The notes beneath the pieces are model-generated. The model was not told the DNA's origin. It worked only from the letters and a program-made list of their open reading frames with translations, and searched no databases. The position numbers were made by a program, and so were the translations under genes. DNA of 64,000 nt, taken from NCBI GenBank assembly GCA_018389105.1, contig JACATO010000690.1, forward strand, positions 62,001 to 126,000, given 5' to 3'. Below are positions 36,420 through 47,829 of the stretch, in pieces. The DNA comes from Nautilus pompilius. Taxonomy: Eukaryota; Mollusca; Cephalopoda; Nautilida; Nautilidae. Position 1 is the first letter of the stretch. Each line of letters opens with the position of its first letter.

Positions 36420-37573
36420 CCCACTTTGGTTGATGATTCTTTCCTGACCCGATACATTCTGCAACCCTTGAGCTTTTTGTGTTTTTCCTCTTTCTGTTCC
36501 ACCTGTATATTCCTTCAATCTTCCCATTGTCAGTGACTTACTTATTTTTATTTTTAAATGTCCAGCCACTACTACATGAGATTTTATATGTGCAATTCTT
36601 TATCCTGCTTGCCTTACTGGGTGGTTTTAGTTGTGAACAGTAAACACTTTATAGTGGTCCCACTTTGAAAGACTGCTCAGATGTTGTATGTCTCAAGTCT
36701 CATCAGCTTCTCTGAAGTACCTTGCATATATGGTAGGTGGCCAAAAAAAAAGAGCACTGTTGATAAAGTCTGTTGGGTATCCACTTCATTGAACTCTCTC
36801 CACAGTAACCTTCATTTCTGCAATGTGGTGCCATCTATGCAGATGTTGTTAATCCTCTTGCTCAGGCAGTGGATGCTGCTGGATGTGGTGAAGCCTTGCT
36901 GCAAACACTTGCATATAAACTACGCTTCTTGTTCAAGTGTGCAATAAAATTGCTTGCATCCCGTTGATGTTTCCAGAAAACACAGGTGTCATCCGTATAT
37001 CTCTTCCATATGCTAGGTCCTTTACAGGCCTTGTAGATGTTGGAAATCCCTGGTGACAGTGGCAAATCCATAGCCATCCTTTCTTGTTGGCTGTAGGTCT
37101 CCTTCACTTTTAAGTAGGTGGTAGTTACACAGAAACTAAGTATTTCTATGATGGCATATGGCATTAAGGGGAATCTGTTTTCCATGGTTCCATTCTCTAC
37201 CAGACTGTTTTACTACTAGAAGTGCATGACCACATTAAAACTAACCATCCTCACGTGTTCCACGAGATGCATGTCTTTGACGATTGCTGTAAAGTCTGTC
37301 AAGCTCTTCACACATGACTCTGTTGGCACGCTGAGACTACACAATGCACAGTTGGCCTGAGAAGGCCCCCTTCCTTGTGTACCTTAGGCAGGCCATGTTT
37401 GTGAAGTAGCTTGCTGGCCTGGGTGAGACCTTTGCCAAGAATCTTGCAGTCGCCAATCTTGAGCAGCCAGTGGAGCATCAAATTGTTGTAGTCTGTTTAT
37501 TTATGACTACAATCTTTGTCAGTTGATAGAATGGTAATGCTTTCATCACTCCCTGGGATTTCTTAGTGTAGCA
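36420..37573 (-). pseudogene. Penelope-like element, 3' portion of the RT
   Basis: The minus strand carries LPKVHKEGGLLRPTVH (family motif GLPKxHKPxxPLRPIV) near 37390-37340. RMAMDLPLSPGISNIY follows (family VAMGSPLSPxxANIY). The catalytic box KRYTDDTCVFW has YTDD at about 36999-36988, and a thumb-like LPYMQGTSEKLMRL lies near 36735-36690. Motif order and spacing fit Penelope-like retroelements rather than LINEs. It is a decayed fossil. Its upstream part lies beyond the hAT insertion at 37574-39939. Confidence 0.7.
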
Positions 37574-39939
37574 CAGTGTTTCCCAACCTTTTTTTCGCCA
37601 TGCACGGCTGAATCACCCCCCACCCACCAACACCAAACAAGAGATGGATATTTTGTTGAAAACTTTTATTGACACACTGATATACATTGCGTTTTGAGGA
37701 TAACTGCTTAGAATTTAATTCAATGAGAGCCCTGCGCTTGATGACATTTGACTAGAAATGATATACGTGGTTCCAGTTTAGTCGGCTTCATTCGTAGGTC
37801 ACCCCGATCACAAATATCAAACCTATTTCACTTCTTGGTCAAAATGTCCACGACGGCTTTGAATCCACATTCTACTAAATAGGATGTTGGAAAAGGAAGC
37901 AGCATCTTTCTTGCGGCTTTTGACATCTCTAGCTAGTTCTTGTAAGCTTCGTTAGTCAACCACATCATTAGTTTCTTTGTTTTATGAACGACTTTCAGAG
38001 TGTCATTGTGCTGCATTTCGGCCAGTTCATCTCGGTGACACCTATCAACGTCATCAAGTTGACAGAGAAATGGTTGTGTCAACCAGTCTGGAAACTCCAT
38101 CGCTTGCAAATCTGCGAACTGGGCCTTGGATTCAGTGATCAGTGAGGCAACATGGTCACATATTAATGTCAAAACATGGTCGCTCATCAGACAGTGCAGC
38201 AAATGGCTGAAACTGGTGAAATCCTTCCTGTCCAGATCTCCTCGCCACAGCTCTAACTTGGACACAAAGCCAAAAATCTTGCACTTGGACTCAATGATGG
38301 TCTTTTAGGCGCCTTGAAGATTGCAGGTCAAAGTAGTTAGTTTGTCAAAAATGTCCGTGGGATAAGAGTCATACTTCACCACGCAGTGGTTCAATAATTT
38401 CGAGATCCCCGCAAAACTCGAAAATGGCATCATAAAGATCGACAAATCGCTCCAGGCATGGTCCTTTTGAAAGCCAGTGTACTTGAGTGTTGGAAAGCAA
38501 CCTTACAAACTAATATTCTTCATCTTAGCAGAAAGCTTTGAAAATTCTCTGTTTTTGGGTTGGTTTTAATGTGGTTGATTACTTTGATGATTGCCGTCGT
38601 AATCACACAGAGCTCAGGGGAGACTTTTGGCGATGTATGATGCAGTGCATGGAGATCAAAGCAGGTTGTCTCTCTTCAGTAACTGGAGGAATCCATTTCT
38701 CTTCCCCATCACCGACAGTGCTCCATCAGCAGCACATGAGACTATGTTAGAAATGGGAATGTCATGGTCATTAAAAAACTTCATGAACAGCTGGTATGTC
38801 CTGCGCAGTCGTAGTTGTCTCAAATGACTGACAGAACAGCATCTCTTTGCTGAAATCAGCTGCCTCTATGTAATGAATGTAGGCGAGAAGAATACTCTTA
38901 ACTGTCCCTCACCGCTGACTCGCCCAACTGAATGGTAAATGGCCTTTGTTGAAGTTTACAAACGAGCTGATCGATCACATCTGAGGCCATCTCATCGATT
39001 CTGCGTTGGACGGCGTTGTTGCTAAGAGGTATAATTGACACAGGATCATCTAATCTTTGCAGTACAGATTTTGTGAACATTGCCAATTGTCAGCATTTCC
39101 ACACTTAGCGATGAGAAATAACATTGCATAAGTCCTGCATTTTGTTCTCATGATCGGCCTTTAGATCCAGGAAATATGACGGGCCTTTATCAGTGTGCTC
39201 CCCATGTTTGGATCGCAAATGTATCTCCAGTTTTGCCAGTTTCATGGAATCATTGCATAAAGTCTGATCACAAAGTAAACACAGTGGCAGTCTCTTGTCA
39301 GATGGAAAGGTGATAAAGCCATACTTCAGATATTCAATTGAGTACTTACGTAGTTTCTTCTTAGCTGAGCTGGCCATAATATAGGTATACTACTCAGTTT
39401 GTGTGCATCCATACTATCCCATGAAGTGCCTATCCAGCTTTTCTAGCCTCCACTCCCAGTGGTGTCAGCCAATGGAAGTGGCAAAACCGCACCAGTTCCA
39501 TTGCCCAGAGTGGCAGGACAACTTCCGGCCTCTGGCCACCATCGGCATTGCGTATTGTTTTGGTGGCAGAGCAACATGCAGCTGTTTAGGGCCAGTGACA
39601 CCAGGGTAAGCTGACCTGGAGAGACAATGACATAGTCAGGTGAGCGATGACTACACCACTATGCCTGTGAGTGGGCTGACTTGCCACAGGCAAGAATTCA
39701 TGGCTGTCGCAATGCTGTTGCTGAGTACTATTTTCAGTGCATATTCGAATCTGAACAGCGTTTTTGGTAGGCATGCATCTCCCCCTTTACAGAAGCAGGC
39801 AGCAAGGGCCTCTTCAAGCAACATAAGCATTGCATTTTTATACCTTTGGCCCTCACATCACCCTCAAAGAGAGGCACGAACCCATTAAATTTTGTTTGCC
39901 CCTGGAAGGGTCCACTTGGAACCCGGTTGGGAAATACTG
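37574..39939 (-). mobile_element. hAT transposon inserted in a Penelope-like fossil
   Basis: The 2366-bp element ends in inverted repeats CAGTGTTTCCCAACC (left) and CAGTATTTCCCAACC (right, read inward). The flanking 8-mers are GTGTAGCA at 37566-37573 and GTTTAGCA at 39940-39947, a target duplication with one mismatch as expected for hAT. The transposase lies on the minus strand. The 560 bp upstream of its start, 39378-39939, is clearly more GC-rich than the surrounding DNA and carries several spurious ORFs on both strands. Confidence 0.88.
37720..39377 (-). pseudogene. hAT transposase pseudogene (ZBED5/SCAND3-like)
   Basis: The start is MASSAKKKLRKYSIEYLKYGF at 39377. A BED-type finger follows, with C34 and C37 in CLLCDQ and the histidine pair ending HLRSKH at residues 54-59. 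MASDVIDQLVCKLQQRPFTI with QLGES is at about 39000-38910, matching the block before the first catalytic aspartate. LLSNTQVHWLSKG near 38490 matches LLxHTxVRWLSRG. A 110-codon open stretch at 38265-37933 then covers the helical insertion, and a C-terminal dimerisation region runs from RKMLLPFPTSYLVECGF to the terminal HQAQGSH with a stop at 37722-37720. The last residues are typical of the ZBED5/SCAND3-like group. Multiple stops and frameshifts lie between the blocks, so it is inactive. Confidence 0.85.
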
Positions 39940-39947
39940 GTTTAGCA

Positions 39948-40100
39948 TTTTTCTCCTTGGTGAGGCTGGGTTTTTTGTAGGTTTGCCTTTACTTGAGAGT
40001 TTGTTTGACTTTCTCAGCTTCCACTCTGAACAACTCGGTAACAGACTCTTACATATTTGTTATGGTATCCAGGCATGCCAGAAGATGGCAAGAGAGTAAA
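39948..40100 (-). pseudogene. Penelope-like element, upstream portion
   Basis: Minus-strand frames read SVTELFRVEAEKVKQTL and, joined across the hAT target site, continue on the other side of the hAT with TKIVVINKQT, resembling the KGxxTVVVNK region that precedes the palm in this family. The element is therefore split by the hAT insertion. It is a decayed fossil. Confidence 0.45.
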
Positions 40101-40707
40101 CTTTCTAAAACATGGCTGCTTAGTTAAGTTTCAATAACAAAATTTTTAAAATTACTGAAGTTTGTTGTTGCAGATAATTTTTCAGTTGATAATTAAAAAT
40201 ACTATGGTGCATAATGTAACTGTAATACAGCTAAACTTTTTATCAGGGATGCTATTAAAATATATGACTAGGGGTTAGTTTTTAATACTGTTAGTGCAAA
40301 CCGGTTACAAAATTCCAGGCAATATATTTACTTACCCTAGAGCCATGGCCACATTTTTTCTCCTTTGAATAAGGAAGCTAAACTAAACAGTGAATGTGGT
40401 CATTATTCTGAGCTCCACTAACAAGGATGTCAGTGAATTATATAAACAAATGTATTTGTTCTATGCTAAAGCAAAGTAACAACAAAAGAAAGTTAATTTA
40501 AGCGTAACAATTACCATCATAATTCAATGCTTCTCTGAACACCACAATGTACATGCTATATATATTCCCAGCAGTCACAGAAGATAGACCAATGAAATTC
40601 CTTTATTTCCCCGTTTTTGTGTTTCATTGTTAGATGCTGCCATGCTATAATTGCAAATAACATTCTAATAACAAAATGTACTTAAGTATGAATTACCACA
40701 AAACATG

Positions 40708-41638
40708 TACACTACTGCTCAAACAATAGCGTGTCCCACAACAATCTTCACTTTTTGTGTGTTGTAGTGATTTTACCATACAAAATTCATGTTAATAGCT
40801 AATCAAATGTATTTTTTGTCAAATAGCTATTTTCTTTTGGAAACAAAATTAATTTATCGTAGATCATAGAATCATCTGGAAAACAAAATGGTTTGTGACA
40901 AACAGAAGTAATGCAACAGAAAATAATCCCATATCTGCATATGGAATTCTTTAGTCTCAAAACAAAGAAGAAGAAAAAAAAAGCTGTTTGCTTGGGTTAA
41001 ATGGCACAAAATTTTGAAAAATGATTGAATGGAAGGTAGTGCTTAGTATTGATGAATTCAAATGTGAAATATTTGGATGAATTAAACAGTTTATATAGTG
41101 CATTGCAGAGAAAGTGAACAGATGCTAAAAGATTGCATTGAACCTACTCTTTAGCATGAAGGAACAAATATAATGGTCTAGAATTGTTTTTTTTTGTTCT
41201 TTGTAAAACTGAGAATACCCTAAACAAGCAAGACTATCACAATATACTCTGAAACATGCCATTCCGCTGAGTTTATATCCTGTTGGTCAACAACTTATCT
41301 TACAGCAAGATGCTGACTCGAAACATACTTCTCAGCTCTGTCAGAATTATTTATGCAAAAACAGGACATGGTTCTCTAACTGCCAGACTTAAACCCCCAT
41401 TGAAATCACAGAGGGTGAAATAAAAAAGGTAAAAGATAAACGGCCATCTTCAGTCCAACAGTTGCAGTAGTTCTTACAGGAAACTTAGAATGTAGTATAG
41501 AAAGGCTATCGCGAGACTTCCAAGAAACTGTCAGGCATTAACTATAGACAAAAAAGGAAGATACTTTAATTGTTTTAACTATATTCATATTAATTAATAG
41601 ATTACATATCCACTAAAACTTTAAGATACTGTAGTATA
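40708..41638 (+). mobile_element. Tc1-like element remnant with recognisable ends
   Basis: The left end TACACTACTGCTCAAACAAT matches a widespread Tc1 terminal motif (CACTxCTGCTCAAAAGTTT). The right end TTAAGATACTGTAGTATA at 41621-41638 is a degraded inverse. Coding parts on the plus strand: HAIPLSLYPVGQQLIL then LQQDADSKHTSQLCQNYLCK, matching FQQDNDPKHTSKLCxNYL with the second catalytic aspartate, then RPSSVQQLQ.FLQET and the C-terminal KLSGIN block. The element is shortened and interrupted by stops. Confidence 0.7.
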
Positions 41639-41639
41639 A

Positions 41640-44600
41640 CCAAGCTTATGAGTTGTAGAATGAGTACGTAGATCAAACCATCACTAACTACTGCAATACC
41701 ATCCTCAGGCTCTTGTCTGCACAATTAAGGTAAGCAGTTTGTAAAGCTATTATAGAGAGGTAGACATGGGGAAAAGATATAAAATGTTGAGAAGTAAACA
41801 CTTCATTTTTTTTTGTTGCCTTTTAACAGAGATGAAATTTGATACTTGCTGACTCAACTTGTATACGGCATTCATTAATAAAAATGGAATTTAAAATGAT
41901 AATTGCTCAGACAGTAAAGATACATTTTCACCTGGTGTTCCTGCCATGGTTAGAATTGATGATAAACAAAGCTAGCTAAAATGTTACACATACACAACAA
42001 GGTTATTGGAATGTTGGTTTTGAGGCTATTGTTTAGTAAGTTTAATGTCATGGTTGAAATACCAAAGCAATTAATCTTGGTTTAGATGTAAACTTCAAGA
42101 TGTTAATGATCAATTCTAATCAAATGCTTTTTAAAGATTATTTTAAAATTTGTTAGATGGATAAAAGGTAAAATTAGTAGTAGTGCTTTTACAGTGAATG
42201 AAATCTTATTTCAGACATTTTCATTTGTATAAAATAGAAAGTATGCTGTCAAAATTAGTTATTGATAATTGTGATCAACAATCAATCACAGAGATCTTCC
42301 AACCAATCACTGATTATTCAAGCCACCACTATTAGCAATATTAATTTTTTTTCCTGTTCTTATTATTTAGGAAATGATTCACGATTAAAAATAATACAAC
42401 ACGGAAACCTTGTAATTTCAATAATTAAGATAGTAATTTAGAATATCAAAACAGTTACAACTATATGCAATGTACCTCAAATATAAAATGAACATTTTCA
42501 ATATTAAAAAAAAGGAAAGGAAAGGAAAGGAGTGACTTACATACAGAGCATAAAAATTCATTGATAATAGGCACCAATAAAAATAAAAAAAGGCAGAGAA
42601 AAGTAGAGAGAGTAAAGTTTCTGAAAAGAAGCACAATTTCAAATTTGGAAATGGAAGAATCTGGGCTAATATTCCAACTTCATTATGACCACTAACCCAT
42701 GTCTGGTTCTCGCACAAATGAGTAAAACCTAACTGTTACAAACAGGAAAAAAGAGAGAGAATACTGAACTGTGGCATCGATGCAACACCAACATAAAGCT
42801 TAGATTTGTACCTATAATTAAGTATTCTATTTAATCTATTGTGCATCGGTCTACACTACACTTCAAAAGGGTTAAAATAATAAACCATAATAAAACACCT
42901 GAATGTTCAATGCATTCAGCAAAGCTCCCTGGACATCAGCATCCACTGATTAAACACACACAGAGAAGTATTCATCTCTGCCCTGGCAAAGCTGATAAAA
43001 ACTTGGAAGAACAGAAACTAGTATTTCCGAAAGCCATTCACTTGGCAGTTTTTTTTTTTTTTATTTCCTGCCAATAAAATGTTTGAAGCAAAAGCAGGGG
43101 TGAGGAAAAAATAAGTTTGCTGTGAATGATAGACTCCACAGATATCTTATTATCTGGCAGATATGAACGTTATCTAAACTGTTTGAAATTTCCTGCTGTG
43201 ACAACCCATGGAGCTCATGAAAGTGAATCTTATTGATTGCCTCGAAAGTTAAATACCTGAAGATGTTCTGAAACAGTGTAACACGGCTTACTCAATTAAT
43301 TGTACTTGGATACACAGTCTGATGGAGCAATTACTGAACGGCAGCATCATAGTTCGTCGATAAGCAAGCTTCTTTGAATCTTCATTCCAAGCAATAATGA
43401 ACTCTGGTTACTTTGGGAGAACCACGATCCATGGTGAAATCAATCTACACATTGAATATTGACTGGTGCATAACAAAAACAAATCCAGAGTAGCCAGCTG
43501 ATTAGCAAATTTTTTTTTTTTATAATGAAAAGCCATTACGTGTAGTTTACTTCATCAAATAGGTGGATACAGCAGCCAGTGAAGCACCGATAGTCTTCAT
43601 CAAGTATGCAAAATAGGGAAGCAGTTTATTTATTGTTATAGTTTAAAGATTCCAAGCTTGCTGTGTCAATGAATTCTTTTAAAATCTCAAGCCTTGCAAA
43701 TGGTTTATATTGATTATTTAATTGAGAAGTAGCAAAGAATTATATCGCAATCCTGATTTAAACGTCGCTTTTTAAAAAAAAAAAAAAATTTCCCTTAGGT
43801 GTGTTATGTTCATATACTGATTTCTTCCTTAAAACAAAACAAAACTAACCCTTTTAAAGCCAGCTGGCATAACACTAAACTAAAAGTTTTAGCTAAAGAC
43901 TATCATCTAAAATACATGCATTTAAAAAAAAAAAAACAATTACAATTTTAAAAGAATATTTAGTATTTAGGGATGTCAAAGTAGTAATAAAAGAGAAGCT
44001 ACTATTTCTTCTTCTTTTGTCAAGTATTAATGATTCCATAATTTGAAATAAGGATCAATTTAAGATTGGAAAAAGATTAGAAACGTGTAAAAACTCTGCT
44101 GCTGTAGCTACAGCATACATCACTGGTAGCCTAGCAGTTTGGTGTTTGGATCAGCTTTAAACAAACAAGCAAACAAGAACAAAAAAATCACGCAGAAGTA
44201 TCGATGGAAGTCAGGGAGTTTCCAGACAGTGCTGAGAAACTCTTTATGAAACTCTAAAAGCAAAGATGGCAGAGATGCTGTAAATGTGCTGACCTTCACT
44301 GGTTTAGTCGGAAGGCTTTACTGAATTCACGATTAAAGAACAGCTCCTTCAGCAACATGCAAAATGGCCACAACTATGACATTTAAAAAAAATATATATA
44401 AGGAAAATGCATTAAAGTCGAAGGAATTCTTAAAGAAAAAACAAAACAAACAACAACACTAAGTTTATACGAGAAACTGTTGAAAGCTGTTTATTTTTTT
44501 CCTCCTTTCTTTCTTCAGAACAAAATTACAATTTTTAAATGGAAAATTTACTCTTCTTTATCAGTTTCACTAAAGCACCCCCCCAAAAAAAACATACTGA

Positions 44601-45650
44601 ACACATTCTACCTCTCGTATTCAGTTCCGGACATGCAACAACCCAGACAAGCAAACAAACCAATATGCTTATTCACCACGTTATTCCCCCCCCACTTCAT
44701 ACAATGTAAACCTATCTTTCTTTTTATTTGGGAGGAATCTCAATGAGTTAACAAAAAAATTTTTTTCTCTTTCGGCCACATGAATTTTATGGTCCTTAAA
44801 AACTTTAAAAAACTACAACTCATCCCTAGACAACAAGCAGACAAAAATAGGTCTACGAGTAGTTTAATAAAAGATGAAATGGTATGCAATGCCTCATCTA
44901 GAACAAAATTAAGTGGATTCACAAGAACTAAAAGTGCTCAAGCTGTGGGAATTGTGTAAAAGATTAAGCGAGTGTGGTGCTACAATTCTGAAATAAGGCT
45001 ATCAATCAGATATTTAGATACTTAATGCTTAACGACCATTCCCAAGGTGGGTAACACATGTACAGTACATAATTATTTCACTTGTCAAATATCACATATG
45101 AAAAAGAAAAGAAAAGAAAGCTATTTAAACACTCATCATAATATTCATGAGTTTTCAAACCTAGGCTAGTAATTTAACCAATATAGCAAACATGCAGTAT
45201 ATAATTATATCCCAATACTGCTTTATTTCAGTAGTACATTGTCCACTTTGATCTAAATTATCTTACCACAAGCCTTTAATCTTCTTATTACTGTTTTACA
45301 GATTTCACTGATCTTTTTATCCAATTAGCATTCAACTTTAAAAATTTATATTCATAACATCAGTAAATATCAATAATACCCATTTGTATGAAATCCAGTT
45401 AGCATCTGATGTGGGCTAGCTTTTCCGCTGCTAAATCCATATTCAAGGAGCAGTTTTGAAAGCATTGGAGAAATCATGCCTATACAATCTGAATTTCTTT
45501 CATCTTGTTATTTGATATGAGTAATTAAATTAAAAGTGCTTAAAAGGATTCAATAGGAATTCATCATCAAAGGTTGCTCTGAAACATTTACTTTAAGAAA
45601 AAAAAAAGGCTTGCAGCAATCTACCTATTTATTTTTTTTTAAAAAGATGA
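41640..45650. other. Unannotated AT-rich stretch
   Basis: No recognised exon or transposon. A (GGAAA)n-like tract lies at 42512-42531, and several long A and T runs occur. A 99-codon minus ORF at 42717-42418 is phenylalanine/leucine-rich from T-rich DNA and not convincing. Confidence 0.4.
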
Positions 45651-45659
45651 CTGCAGTAT

Positions 45660-45830
45660 TTCACAGATTAGACTACTGAACTGCTGAGGCTAAGGGGCCT
45701 TAAGTTCAAATCCCAGTAACAAATGGCTCAGGTTAGCCAAAGTCAGAGTGCACCAGGCACTTTTGTGTTGGGTTGGGCACATGTTTCAATGTCACACACC
45801 CTTTACCAACAAACAAACAAACATTCTGGA
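45660..45830 (+). repeat. tRNA-derived SINE head (copy 2)
   Basis: GACTACTGAACTGCTGAGGC and AAGTTCAAATCCCAG align with the head of the copy at 33.86 kb (GACTACTAAACTGCTAAGG, GAGTTCAAATCCCAG). The body differs and ends in an (AAAC)n tail at about 45812-45823, so this is either a shorter copy or a sister family sharing the tRNA head. Confidence 0.6.
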
Positions 45831-45934
45831 TAGGGTACACAACAGCAAAGAATGGAAACTGAAGCATTTTGTATATGGCTTAAGAGTTTCTAAATTAGAA
45901 AATTAAAAAAAAAAACTAAGTCAAATAACAATAA

Positions 45935-46335
45935 TGTTTGTTCTCTCTCTGTAGTGACGCCATCTCTCTCTCATACTTCCCTGACTACCAGGTTTGTGGA
46001 TCACTGCAGAAGTCTCTCCTGTGTTCTTCTTTTCCACACTATTCAATCAGTGGCCACTGCATCTCTCTCTTGCCCATGGTCTACCTTTTTTCTTAGCTCT
46101 TAGTCAAGTCTTTACCATTCTCTTAACTGTTGCACTGTGATGCATATATGCCAGAATCTTTCACACCTTTTCTTGATGCTTCTCAAGTTGTCATCTGCTC
46201 TGCATCTTCTCACTTTGTTGTTGGTTACCTTCTCTTCCCAACATTCACTGAATACATACTTCATCATCCATGTTTTACAACTGCTCATTCTTCTGTTACC
46301 AAGAAAGTCCATGACTCTCACCCACACATTAACCC
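45935..46335 (-). pseudogene. LINE ORF2 C-terminal remnant
   Basis: The minus strand reads CWEEKVTNNKVRRCRADDNL, then RSIKKRCERFWHICITVQQL. This matches the segment IxWxDRVTNEEVxRR...xxIKxRRLRxFGHVxR found downstream of the reverse transcriptase in many LINEs. After a stop, frames continue in the KRGRGRxRxxW-like region. The 140-codon ORF at 46534-46112 includes this piece plus unrelated AT-rich codons and should not be called a gene. Confidence 0.5.
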
Positions 46336-46604
46336 ATACTCTTGTTTTACTTATCTTTTTGTCTGTTTGAAAAGTTAGCAAAGAAATAAATAATTTTTCC
46401 AAAGGTAATTTAGGATGTATCCAGTTTCCCTTAGTCCATAAACAGAAAAGATAAAAGTAGAGAGAAAAAAGCAACTTTTTTTTTGTATTTAAATTATTGA
46501 AGACAATACAAAGTTTAAGAATCGGGACTGGCAAAATGGCTGAAGAAAAATAGGAATACTAACAAATTGCAATCCTTTAGCTATCAAACTAAGATTTACA
46601 CATG

Positions 46605-47824
46605 TATAAGGTTCATCAGAAAGCTCCCAGACTGAATTTATTGTAGTAATAACCATGAGGCTTACCAACCATTCACAGATGTCAACTTCAAAGTAGTCTG
46701 CCTTTTACATGTATTCATCTATTCTAGTGGTTCTGTAGTTTCTGAAGCACCTTGTATTTTCCCCTCAGATTCCAGTGTAATGTCACTTCTGTATTTTCAA
46801 TGATAGAGAACACATGACCAAACCTCCCCCTCTCTCAGGGCAGTGTCATTTTGGAGGAAAGAAAAGAAATCAAATGGTGCAAAGTCCAAAGACTATGGTG
46901 GATGTGCAATAACTGGAATGCATTTTGATCAGAAGCTAATGAAAGGAAGAACAATGGGCACACTGGTGCATTCTCATGAGGCAACATCCACATTTTTGAT
47001 TGACACTTCCTTGGCAGCTTCCTACTAACTTCTTGTAAACACGGTAGACATTGCAAAACAGTTATATAGAATGCCTGGTTCACTGTTTGACCTTTTGGGT
47101 CAAATTCATGGTGTGCCAACCCTTCAGTCAAATAATGCTATCAGCATTGTCTTCACTTTCAATCTCATCATATGGCTTCCACTCATAGGACTGGCACTTG
47201 GTTACCAGATCATAATTGTAAACTGCTTCAGCACCTGTTATTGTGTGCTGAAGAAATTCTGGGCTGTTCAATAGTTCTTTATGATCTTGGTTTGGATATG
47301 ACACACTTTCTGCTCGTCAATGATAAGGCATAGAACCGTTGCATTCCCATATCTCCTGTAATGATTGCTAGTGCAAACAGTAGCAAATGTCAGTGTCTTT
47401 AGCAACATCTCTGATAGTCACTCAAAATGAAGTCGCGAAGAAGACTGACTGAATGGTCCAATGTAAAGTCCCTGTCTGTCCAGACTGTGGATCATCTGAG
47501 CAAAACCATTCAAATGTTGCAGCACAGGATATTACCGTGTAACCAATGGATGGCATATTCTGGTGGCTGGTTTACTTGATTTCCAACGAAATTTGATGAA
47601 CACTCGCTGTTCGTGCGCGTCCAGCATCTTGAAACATGCCAATCACTGCTGGTCTGCCTGCACTGCTTTGGCTCCTATCCATGCTCAACAGAAAACATGC
47701 TGTAATCCTGCCATAACTGTTGCCCCCAGCACAACTAAGAATGCTTTCAGATACAATGTATCAAATTTCGGCTGTTGGTGTTTGCAGCAACAAATTTGCT
47801 CTGGAAGCTTTTCCATCACATATA
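46605..47824 (-). mobile_element. Old mariner element, minus orientation
   Basis: The ends are TATAAGGTTCATCAGAAAGC at 46605 and, read inward from 47824, TATATGTGATGGAAAAGCTT. Both retain the AAAGCTxCCAGA core of a mariner TIR. Size 1.22 kb. The minus-strand transposase is heavily decayed: LDAHEQRVFIKFRWK (N-terminus, near 47630-47585), TIRDVAK, then FLQHTITGAEAVYNYDLVTK (first aspartate lost, compare TGDE), WHTMNLTQKVK and MLPHENAP (second aspartate replaced, compare HHDNAP). It is more degraded than the copies at 15.7 and 60.2 kb, so probably older. Confidence 0.7.
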
Positions 47825-47829
47825 TCCAG

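Noticed and set aside
39403-40099. Several plus ORFs of 68-89 codons
   Set aside because: They lie antisense in the GC-rich leader of the minus-strand hAT and in the Penelope-like flank.
46112-46534. 140-codon minus ORF as a gene
   Set aside because: Its C-terminal half matches the tail of LINE ORF2 and its N-terminal half is AT-rich filler.
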